Shown: one piece after another, positions 1 to 5,629 of the stretch
How positions within the stretch are numbered: the first letter of the stretch is position 1
How the letters are laid out: each line of letters opens with the position of its first letter
Source: Caldifarciminota bacterium 4484_100
Lineage (GTDB): Bacteria; Hydrothermota; Tepidihabitantia; SM23-42
NCBI GenBank assembly: GCA_002049785.1
Contig: MUKB01000073.1
Span: forward strand, 1 to 8,977
DNA: 8,977 nt
Reading direction: 5' to 3'
Notes under the pieces: model-generated
What the model was told of the DNA's origin: nothing
Seen by the model: the letters and a program-made list of their open reading frames with translations, nothing else
Databases searched by the model: none
Program-made: the position numbers and the translations under genes

Positions 1-294
1 GAGCTGAAGGATGATTTTGACGACCTTATCTGGTATCACAGTCTCATAGTCGCCAAAACCGGAAGACTGGTTTCAGGATTCGCTGATAAATTCTTCGACA
101 ATGAAATAAGAAAATTGGAAGAAGAGGGAACCATATCAGTGATTAATAGGGGAATAGAACTTTCCAGAAAGGCCCTGCACCATATGCTCGATAGACTTCC
201 AGAACATTTCTATACGATAAATGACCTGCTCGAACTCCTTAACCAATTATCAGAACAACTGAAGAAAGATATGCGACAGCAGAATAAAAAATAG
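1..294 (+). CDS. C-terminal part of an unrecognised helical protein (5' end outside the window)
   Basis: Reading frame 1 is open from the first base to a TAG at 292-294, giving 97 residues. The composition is rich in Glu, Lys, Leu and Asp, with no Cys, no membrane segment and no glycine-rich loop, so it looks like an alpha-helical cytoplasmic domain. It ends in a charged tail of mostly Lys, Gln and Asn. I do not recognise the family and assign no function. It converges on the minus-strand DUF4438 gene, with 19 bases between the two stop codons and no strong hairpin there. The frame is supported by ordinary codon use and by having no stop over its whole visible length. Confidence 0.7.
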   Translation, partial: ELKDDFDDLIWYHSLIVAKTGRLVSGFADKFFDNEIRKLEEEGTISVINRGIELSRKALHHMLDRLPEHFYTINDLLELLNQLSEQLKKDMRQQNKK

Positions 295-313
295 CATCCA
301 CGGCAATCTTTGA

Positions 314-1207
314 TTATCGCTGTCTTCTTCGAAATCGTCCAATCCGTAGTATCCTGGCGATATTGGCATTTCGGTCAATTACCGGTTCTATTATTGGTTG
401 GCTTGCGGAAAGCAGAGTAGTAACACCTGGACCATGGCCTGCATACCGACAATCACCATGGATAACTATACCGATAGTCACAGCCCCTTTACGAAAACTC
501 CGGCCATAAAGGTTATCATGGTCCATAAGGGCGACAAAATCACCAAATCGCAAATTATCAATTCCATATTTTTTGATAAATTTTTTGTCTGTGGTCATTA
601 TATCATAGTCACCTGCACCCATTGCGGTACTACCGGTACCTGAACCCATCAACTGTGCCGGAATCCTTGCTGTCACAGGCACCAGTAATTTTTTTGCCTT
701 CTTCTTTATACCCATCTTCTGTAAAAGACCGGGATCAAGATTGTATATTGCGATTTCGGGAAAGTCGAGCAGCCTCAAACCCTGACCATATCCTTTGATT
801 AAAATCTTATCATCAAGGTTTAACTTTTCCAAAACAGGGTCAGGAAAATCGATCATCACATGTTCTGCTCCACCGTGATGACCGGTTACAACTCCCTTTG
901 CGCCCTTGGCGTCCCCTGACCTTATTACCGCTTCATTGCCCACGCAGGCATAGAATACATAACCGGCATTCGGCCGGTCAAATCGATTCTTCTCATCAAG
1001 GAGCGTCGAAACCCCTGGTTCAAGATGATCGGCCTCCCAACCAAATGCAGGGTCTCCGACTTTTACATTATATACAATCCCGCCGGTACCGGGCAAAAGA
1101 AATGGCCTGCCTTCAGCATCAATATTATGGCTCCTTGGTCCTCCAGGGTTAGCAACCTTTCCCTGCACCGACATCATCACAAGCCGATCTTCATTCGTCC
1201 TCAACAT
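314..1207 (-). CDS. DUF4438 domain-containing protein
   Basis: A 297-residue soluble protein without signal peptide or membrane segment. It has the look of the DUF4438 family (Thermotoga TM1086-like, function unknown): an N-terminal stretch with NPGGPR, a glycine-rich middle with GHHGGAEH, an MGSGTGSTAMGAGDYDIMT segment, and a C-terminal GHGPG before a basic Arg-rich tail. The start is chosen at the ATG with complement 1205-1207. It is preceded by AGGAGG (complement 1214-1219, 6 nt spacing), and an ATG 33 bases further upstream lies inside the spacer of the gene's own promoter, so it cannot be in the mRNA. The longer 308-residue reading is therefore wrong at its N-terminus. The gene is monocistronic as far as can be seen and divergent from the tRNA gene. 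The family call is from memory of its motifs; the biochemical role is unknown. Confidence 0.82.
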   Translation of the reverse strand: MLRTNEDRLVMMSVQGKVANPGGPRSHNIDAEGRPFLLPGTGGIVYNVKVGDPAFGWEADHLEPGVSTLLDEKNRFDRPNAGYVFYACVGNEAVIRSGDAKGAKGVVTGHHGGAEHVMIDFPDPVLEKLNLDDKILIKGYGQGLRLLDFPEIAIYNLDPGLLQKMGIKKKAKKLLVPVTARIPAQLMGSGTGSTAMGAGDYDIMTTDKKFIKKYGIDNLRFGDFVALMDHDNLYGRSFRKGAVTIGIVIHGDCRYAGHGPGVTTLLSASQPIIEPVIDRNANIARILRIGRFRRRQR

Positions 1208-1225
1208 ACTGCACCTCCTTGTTTT

Positions 1226-1253
1226 ATTATACTTGGCCATTTCTATTAGTCAA
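1226..1253 (-). promoter_or_regulatory. Sigma70-type promoter of the DUF4438 gene
   Basis: On the minus strand, TTGACT (complement 1248-1253) and a perfect TATAAT (complement 1226-1231) are separated by 16 bp. The expected start of transcription is about base 1219, which makes a leader of about 12 nt whose first bases are the AGGAGG ribosome binding site. The -35 box lies only 9 bp from the -35 box of the divergent tRNA promoter. Confidence 0.85.
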
Positions 1254-1262
1254 CATTTTTGA

Positions 1263-1290
1263 TTGACACGATAAATTTCCTGGATATAAT
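1263..1290 (+). promoter_or_regulatory. Consensus sigma70-type promoter of the CAT tRNA
   Basis: TTGACA (1263-1268) and TATAAT (1285-1290) are both exact consensus boxes, 16 bp apart. Predicted transcription start is near 1297, about 7 nt before the mature tRNA 5' end. No terminator or second promoter is visible before the downstream membrane protein gene, so this promoter probably also feeds that gene cluster. Confidence 0.88.
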
Positions 1291-1303
1291 TTGTTATTGT
1301 TAT

Positions 1304-1377
1304 GGGCCTGTAGCTCAGTTGGTTAGAGCAGCTGACTCATAATCAGCGGGTCGCGGGTTCGAATCCTGCCGGGCCCA
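1304..1377 (+). tRNA. tRNA with anticodon CAT, probably tRNA-Ile2 (lysidine type); tRNA-Met possible
   Basis: The 74 bases fold into a full cloverleaf. The acceptor stem pairs GGGCCTG with CGGGCCC, including one T6-G67 wobble; the D arm is GCTC/GAGC; the anticodon stem GCTGA/TCAGC encloses the loop CTCATAA; a 5-base variable region is followed by a T arm GCGGG/CCTGC with loop TTCGAAT. The discriminator base is A73. The 3' CCA is not encoded (the next bases are TAT), so CCA must be added by a nucleotidyltransferase. A CAT anticodon fits elongator Met, initiator Met or Ile2. C1-A72 initiator features are absent (G1-C72 here). C4-G69 and C5-G68, the acceptor pairs reported as TilS (lysidine synthetase) determinants in E. 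coli, are both present. The 5' half resembles bacterial tRNA-Ile(GAT), which favours Ile2. Confidence 0.95.
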
Positions 1378-1396
1378 TATTTAACCAAAGGAACTT

Positions 1397-1447
1397 ATGA
1401 AGACACACCGAAGAGCTCTGGATCGAATCAAGAATTATTTAACCTGA
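1397..1447 (+). CDS. Possible 16-codon leader ORF coupled to the PH-like gene
   Basis: An ATG at 1397 is preceded by AAAGGA (1387-1392, 4 nt spacing). It opens a 16-codon frame encoding the basic peptide MKTHRRALDRIKNYLT, ending in TGA at 1445-1447. The last base of the stop is the first base of the next gene's ATG (TGATG), the usual geometry of translational coupling. The next gene has no obvious Shine-Dalgarno of its own, so its translation could depend on ribosomes finishing this frame. It has no run of one amino acid and no visible attenuator hairpin, so an amino-acid-sensing leader is not supported. It may equally be a chance frame. Confidence 0.35.
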   Translation: MKTHRRALDRIKNYLT

Positions 1448-1881
1448 TGAAGTGGACAGCCCATCCGGCAAAGGAGAATCAACCAAAAACGGTCCTGAGC
1501 CTATTATTTATTATTGCATTTCTGGTTGTGGTGTGTATTTTCTATGGAATCTATTGGACACTCCTGGGTTTTGTAATCCTCTTTGTCTCGCTCCATTCAT
1601 ACTATTTCCCTACCCATTATGAAATAACCGATGATGAAGTGATTATCAAAAATATATTTGTAACCCAGCACAGGAAACTAAAAGAGTTCAAAAAGGTATA
1701 CCGTGGTAAGAATGGCATCCTTCTTAGCCCGTTCAAACATCGAACAATGCTTAATAGATTCCGCGGGGTTTTTCTATTACTTCCAGAAGATAGCAACGGT
1801 ATTGTTGAACATTTGAAAGAAAAAATAGAATACAGAGACACTGGTGAAAACATTTCAAAGAGGGAAAAAAGTGATGGGTAA
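1447..1881 (+). CDS. Two-TM membrane protein with a bacterial PH-like domain
   Basis: This 144-residue protein begins with a short cytoplasmic WTAHPAKE stretch, followed by two closely spaced hydrophobic helices at about residues 15-35 and 37-54. Then comes a soluble region that opens with FPTHYEITDDEVIIKN, the typical entry of bacterial PH-like (YdbT/YvbH-type) domains, in which beta-strands follow a membrane hairpin. A charged C-terminal helix ends the chain. The start ATG overlaps the stop of the 16-codon frame, and the 3' end overlaps the recJ start by 8 bases, so the genes are tightly packed and probably cotranscribed. The topology suggests an inner-membrane anchor with a cytoplasmic domain; the substrate or partner is unknown. 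The PH-like assignment is by pattern and is less certain than the membrane topology. Confidence 0.75.
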   Translation: MKWTAHPAKENQPKTVLSLLFIIAFLVVVCIFYGIYWTLLGFVILFVSLHSYYFPTHYEITDDEVIIKNIFVTQHRKLKEFKKVYRGKNGILLSPFKHRTMLNRFRGVFLLLPEDSNGIVEHLKEKIEYRDTGENISKREKSDG

Positions 1882-3110
1882 TGAAAAGGCACTCCGATAT
1901 GCCCGGGAGTTCTCTATTCCACTCAGCCTTGCCCGGATTTTGGCACAGCGATTTCCAGAACATTCCCGGGCCCGTGAATTCCTGCATCCCCGGCTTAATA
2001 ACCTCCACCCACCTGAATTAGTGCCCGATATTGAATCTGCTGTAGAATTGATCCTCAATACGATCGGAAGCGGTGAAGGAATACTCATCTACTGTCACGA
2101 TGACCTCGACGGTTATACCTCAGCAGCAATAGTGTTCAAAACCTTCCTCGATTTACAATGGCATAGCTCCGGACCTGTTTATTTCTACGCAATCGATCGA
2201 GATAAAGATGGTTATATTATAAACCCACAGGTATTGAAGAAATATCAGGAGAAGGGTGTCTCATTGATTTTAACCGTCGACTTTGGGATAAGCAACAATG
2301 AAAATTTCTACATTCCTCAAAAAATGGGTTTTAAACTGATTGTCTGCGACCATCATGAGACCGAACTAAATAGATTCCCTGCGCCTGCGTTAGATCCCAA
2401 AAGGGGAGATTCAAAATATCCTTTTCGTGAGCTTGCTGGAGTAGGTGTAGCATTTAAACTCGTTCAGATGTTATATCAAAACGCCCTGGGATTGAAGCCG
2501 GCTGAATTTTATGAAATGAAAAAAGAGTTTTTTTCCATTGCTATGCTCGGCACAATCGCAGATCGTGTGCCACCAACCGATGAAAATAGGATTTTCTGCC
2601 ATTACGGTTTGAAATTTCTGGATGAACTTGATGCCGGCTGGATCAACTACTTCAAAAAGAAGGGCCACCAGGATAAGACATCACTATATCGGAGTAGTCG
2701 CATCTCGAATCCGAGACCACTTCCAGAGAACAGCGATTATTATCGGCATAAAAGGTAATATCTGCATCGGCGAATTGAGAAGCAATGATATTGACCTCTT
2801 CAAACTTCTTTCACAATTCAATAATCTATTCCTCGATTTCGGCGGACACAAAAGGGCGGCAGGATTTTCAATGGAACAAAAAAATCTCGAACGATTTATT
2901 GAAGAACTGCCAAAATTCATCGCTAATCAAAGACATAACTCAAACAAAGTTCAAAAATCCTACGAGGCAGAGGCTGTTATCAAAAAATCTGATATCCATA
3001 TCCTGGAACCGATAATGCCCTTTGGCGAAACCAATCCTGCACCGATATTGACAGATGGGGTAAGTATATATACAATAGATAATAAGTTTCGCATTATTGA
3101 AATGGGGTGA
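1874..3110 (+). pseudogene. recJ: recJ-like single-stranded-DNA exonuclease, internally deleted and frameshifted
   Basis: The gene occupies two frames. The first (ATG 1874, GAGGG at 1860-1864; frame open to a stop at 2756-2758) carries the RecJ DHH domain: the metal-binding CHDDLDG at residues 74-80, VDFG around 136, CDHHE at 158-162, LAGVGVAFKL near 187-196 and GTIADRVPPTDENR at 226-239. Homology ends near residue 270. The second frame (usable from about 2682 to the TGA at 3108-3110) continues with GVVASRIRDHF, the DHHA1 signature FGGHKRAAGF and an OB-like tail with PFGETNPAP. In RecJ about 120 residues normally lie between the ENR motif and the ASRI motif, including LGPRxNAAGR; here there are about 40. 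So roughly 75-80 codons are missing at about 2670-2690 and the frame is lost. The sequence is otherwise well conserved, pointing to a recent lesion or an assembly error. As read, no full-length nuclease can be made. Confidence 0.85.
3048..3076 (+). promoter_or_regulatory. Possible internal promoter for mglA inside the 3' end of recJ
   Basis: TTGACA (3048-3053) is followed after 17 bp by TACAAT (3071-3076). The predicted start near 3083 would give mglA a leader of about 31 nt containing the GGGGTGA before its ATG. It lies in coding sequence and its spacer differs from the 16 bp seen elsewhere in the window, so it is less certain than the intergenic promoters. Confidence 0.45.
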
Positions 3111-3113
3111 TTA

Positions 3114-3710
3114 ATGGCAAATCTCAACTTTGCGAACAAGGAATTGAATTTAAAGATTGTCTATTATGGAACTGGCCTCTGCGGTAAAACTACTAACTTA
3201 AGAGCAATCTACGCCGCGGTGAGTCCAGAACGAAGGGGTAAGATGATGAGCCTCGCCACGGAACTCGATCAGACCCTCTTCTTCGATTTTCTACCGATTG
3301 ACCTCGGGACTGCCAAAGGGTGGAAGTTAAGATATCATCTCTACACCGTGCCAGGCCAGGTGTATTATAATGCCTCAAGAAAATTGGTTTTGAAGAACGT
3401 CGATGGCATTGTCTTCGTGGTTGACTCCCAGCAGGAGCGTTTGGATGAGAACATCGAAAGTTTCCATAACCTTGAGGACAATCTGAGCGACTATAAACTG
3501 AGTATCAAAGAAATCCCCATAGTAATTCAATATAATAAAAGAGATCTCCCAAACATAATGCCTATAAGCGACCTGCAACTGCATATAAATAAAGGTGGAT
3601 ACCCCTATTTTGAAAGTGTGGCAATCAGAGGCATCGGCGTGTTCGATACATTAAAATCTATCTGTAAAAAGACAATTCTAAAACAACTCGACCAGCTGCC
3701 TGATGTATAA
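3114..3710 (+). CDS. mglA: MglA-type Ras-like GTPase with arginine finger replaced by Gln
   Basis: At 198 residues this matches the usual MglA length. It has the P-loop GTGLCGKTT at 19-27, the family's unusual G3 motif TVPGQ at 78-82 in place of DxxG, NKRD at 141-144 for guanine recognition, and the SVAIRGIGV segment as G5. In other bacteria MglA is a cytoplasmic polarity switch that, with its roadblock-domain regulator MglB, controls gliding or pilus motility. Numbering aligns directly with Myxococcus and Thermus MglA: catalytic Gln82 is present, but position 53, the intrinsic Arg finger in the TLFFDFLP context, is Gln here (codon CAG). That predicts altered GTP hydrolysis. The ATG is 3 nt after the recJ stop, with GGGGTGA as a probable Shine-Dalgarno. 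No mglB is visible in the window. Confidence 0.93.
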   Translation: MANLNFANKELNLKIVYYGTGLCGKTTNLRAIYAAVSPERRGKMMSLATELDQTLFFDFLPIDLGTAKGWKLRYHLYTVPGQVYYNASRKLVLKNVDGIVFVVDSQQERLDENIESFHNLEDNLSDYKLSIKEIPIVIQYNKRDLPNIMPISDLQLHINKGGYPYFESVAIRGIGVFDTLKSICKKTILKQLDQLPDV

Positions 3711-3751
3711 CTCTTAGTTCCACTTGCCCCAGGAAATCGTGCACAAAAACC

Positions 3752-3779
3752 TTGACAGTCTAACCAATATCGGTATACT
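3752..3779 (+). promoter_or_regulatory. Sigma70-type promoter giving a nearly leaderless sugar transferase mRNA
   Basis: TTGACA (3752-3757) and TATACT (3774-3779) are 16 bp apart. Counting the usual 6 bases after the -10 box puts transcription start at about 3786, one base before the ATG at 3787. No ribosome binding site can fit, so translation would begin on a leaderless or almost leaderless message. Confidence 0.82.
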
Positions 3780-3786
3780 AATTTGA

Positions 3787-4446
3787 ATGATGAAAGGGAT
3801 ACTTCGCAAAAGGATTTTTGATATTGTATTATCCGCAGGGGGATTGTTATTATCGGCGTGGTTATGGGCATTCATCATAATTCTCATAATAATCGAAGAT
3901 GGTTTCCCTTTCCTGATAAAACAACAACGGGTTGGACAGAATGGTCGGCTCTTCAAATCCTACAAGTTCCGTTCAATGCGTAAATCAACGCTAACTGAAG
4001 AAATAAATATCCAGGCTCGGCCAGATGACCCGAGGGTTACCAGAGTCGGACGCTTCCTGAGAAAAACAGCTCTTGATGAACTCCCACAATTGATAAATAT
4101 TTTACTCGGTGATATGAGCTTTGTAGGACCCCGCCCCCTCCTTCCAAATGAAATTGAAGTTTACGCAAACGGCGGGACAGTAAATATAACAGATATTCCC
4201 GGTTACAAGGAACGTATAACGATGAGTCCTGGGCTTACCGGAATCAGCCAAATCTTTGCCGATCGCGACCTTCCACGATATCTGAAATTCAAATATGATA
4301 TCCAATATTTACAAAAATATAGTATCTTTTTCGATATTAAATTAATACTCCTCTCGTTCATCATTACCTTCTGTAAAAGCTGGGAAAAACGGGGTATGAA
4401 GATAGGGTTGCTAAAGAATTTCAGGATAAAAAGTGAAAACCTTTGA
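3787..4446 (+). CDS. Initiating sugar-phosphate transferase (WcaJ/PglC family)
   Basis: A 219-residue bacterial sugar transferase of the monotopic phosphoglycosyl transferase type. It transfers a sugar-1-phosphate from a nucleotide sugar to a polyprenyl phosphate at the inner membrane, the first step of making a polysaccharide or glycan on a lipid carrier. It has KRIFD at 8-12, one hydrophobic re-entrant segment at about 13-36, FRSM at 61-64, the core RVGRFLRKTALDELPQ with the catalytic Asp-Glu pair at 97-98, GDMSFVGPRP at 108-117, and PGLTGISQI at 148-156. This short form lacks the extra N-terminal membrane domain of WcaJ. Two ATG codons stand in tandem at 3787 and 3790; either could be used. 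The sugar cannot be told from sequence. It overlaps the next gene by 14 bases. Confidence 0.92.
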   Translation: MMKGILRKRIFDIVLSAGGLLLSAWLWAFIIILIIIEDGFPFLIKQQRVGQNGRLFKSYKFRSMRKSTLTEEINIQARPDDPRVTRVGRFLRKTALDELPQLINILLGDMSFVGPRPLLPNEIEVYANGGTVNITDIPGYKERITMSPGLTGISQIFADRDLPRYLKFKYDIQYLQKYSIFFDIKLILLSFIITFCKSWEKRGMKIGLLKNFRIKSENL

Positions 4447-5554
4447 TGTTGCAGTTATTGGAGCCGGTCCTGTAGGCTCCTTCACCGCCTATCAGTTAAC
4501 CGACAGAGGATTTAAGGTCTGCCTGTTGGAAAAAAAGAAAGAGATTGGCAAGGCGGTAATCTGTGCTGGTGTAATCAGCAAGCAGGCATTCAAAAGATTC
4601 GACCTACCTACTGAATCGGTTCTGGGAAGATTCAATACAATCGTCTTCGTCTCTCCCAAGGGTCGACGACTGATCTATGAATCTGAAGAGAACTTCGCTT
4701 ATGTGGTGGACCGGAAAATTTTTGATCGAGGCATTTCAACTATGGCTCAGAGAATCGGAGTTGAAATCCACTGTGGAGAGAAAGTAACTGAAATTGAAGA
4801 ATCGACTCACAATTATACTATAAAAACTAAAAGTAAAAGATTCCGAGCAAAAGTAGTGGTGCTTGCTACTGGAGTCAACTATGGACTACATAGAAAGTGC
4901 AGCCTTGGCCAACCAGAGGATTATCTCTATGGATCCCAGGTAGATACGCATCTGTTTGTACCGGAAGAGCGAATTATAATACATATCGGCCAGAACTTCG
5001 CCCCGGGTTCATTTGGTTGGATAGTTCCTGCCGGTTTAGGAAATACCCGTATCGGCGTCCTCACTTATGATCGAAATAGGAGATGGTTGAACAAATTTCT
5101 CAAAAATAGGCTAAACATCAGTGATAAAAATATAAAGAATCGTCTCAGGCTCAAACCTATCGCTTACGGGCCGATCGACAGAAGTGTAAAGAACAGAGTC
5201 CTTGCTGTGGGTGAAGCGGCCGGGCAGATAAAGACCACAACCGGTGGAGGAATATTCTATGGCCTTCTCTGCTCGGAAATCGCCGTGGATAAAATAGCAA
5301 AGTATTTTAAGTCCAAACATCGACTGACAGATTATGAACTCACCTGGCGTACCGCCCTGAAATCAGAGTTTGATATCGGTAAGAGTCTTAGGGAGATTGC
5401 CCGGACCCTGGATGATGATACGATCGAGAAACTCTTTGCATTTGTAAAGAAGAATCGGGTATGGGTTCGCTATCTCCTGCCCCGCATAAACTTTGATTTC
5501 CACTCAAATTTCCTATTCTTCTGCTTACAATCCTTCAAATCCTTGCTTTTCTGA
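4433..5554 (+). CDS. Geranylgeranyl reductase family FAD-dependent oxidoreductase
   Basis: 373 residues with a GTG start at 4433, preceded by AGGA at 4423-4426 (6 nt spacing), inside the end of the sugar transferase gene. The N-terminal Rossmann motif GAGPVGS (10-16) binds FAD, ICAGVIS lies at 43-49 where the family has its conserved Cys-containing CAG motif, and the second FAD signature VGEAAGQIKTTTGGG spans 259-273. The last has the exact form of the geranylgeranyl reductase branch rather than halogenases or UbiH. Characterised members reduce isoprenoid double bonds of archaeal lipids, chlorophyll tails or dolichol phosphate. Its overlap with a polyprenyl-phosphate-using enzyme suggests that it saturates the lipid carrier or a quinone tail; this is inference. 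No membrane segment is obvious. Confidence 0.85.
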   Translation: MKTFDVAVIGAGPVGSFTAYQLTDRGFKVCLLEKKKEIGKAVICAGVISKQAFKRFDLPTESVLGRFNTIVFVSPKGRRLIYESEENFAYVVDRKIFDRGISTMAQRIGVEIHCGEKVTEIEESTHNYTIKTKSKRFRAKVVVLATGVNYGLHRKCSLGQPEDYLYGSQVDTHLFVPEERIIIHIGQNFAPGSFGWIVPAGLGNTRIGVLTYDRNRRWLNKFLKNRLNISDKNIKNRLRLKPIAYGPIDRSVKNRVLAVGEAAGQIKTTTGGGIFYGLLCSEIAVDKIAKYFKSKHRLTDYELTWRTALKSEFDIGKSLREIARTLDDDTIEKLFAFVKKNRVWVRYLLPRINFDFHSNFLFFCLQSFKSLLF

Positions 5555-5595
5555 TTTAATTGCCAATTAAAATCAAATCCAGGACATTTAATATG

Positions 5596-5623
5596 TTGAC
5601 TTCATATAAAGCTTCGCTATAAT
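5596..5623 (+). promoter_or_regulatory. Sigma70-type promoter predicting a leaderless lpdA mRNA
   Basis: TTGACT (5596-5601) and consensus TATAAT (5618-5623) are 16 bp apart. The expected start of transcription falls on base 5630, the A of the ATG codon itself. The six bases between the -10 box and ATG (GGAATA) would not be in the message. The gene's N-terminus is fixed by its FAD motif, so a misplaced start codon does not explain this arrangement. Confidence 0.87.
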
Positions 5624-5629
5624 GGAATA

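Noticed and set aside
275..324. GACAGC/GCTGTC inverted repeat between the two convergent genes as a bidirectional terminator.
   Set aside because: Only 6 bp of stem with a 38-base loop and no T-runs.
1208..1240. Upstream ATG at complement 1240 as the DUF4438 start (308 residues).
   Set aside because: It lies within the promoter spacer, and the internal ATG at complement 1207 has a strong Shine-Dalgarno at the right distance.
1360..1380. tRNA 3' end as an integration site for a mobile element.
   Set aside because: No repeat of the tRNA 3' end elsewhere in the window, no integrase, and the following genes look like housekeeping genes.
2650..2670. Programmed ribosomal frameshift in recJ at an A-rich run (TTCAAAAAGAAG).
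   Set aside because: The shift needed is +1 (or -2), not the -1 favoured by A-runs, and a conserved block of about 75 codons would still be missing.
3345..3359. MglA TVPGQ in place of the DxxG G3 motif as a defect.
   Set aside because: This is the normal form in the MglA family, so it is not an anomaly; only residue 53 is.
5553..5574. Imperfect AT-rich inverted repeat (GATTTAATT / AATTAAAATC) after the reductase gene as a terminator.
   Set aside because: No GC pairs in the body of the stem, a bulge, and no T-run after it; likely chance in AT-rich sequence.
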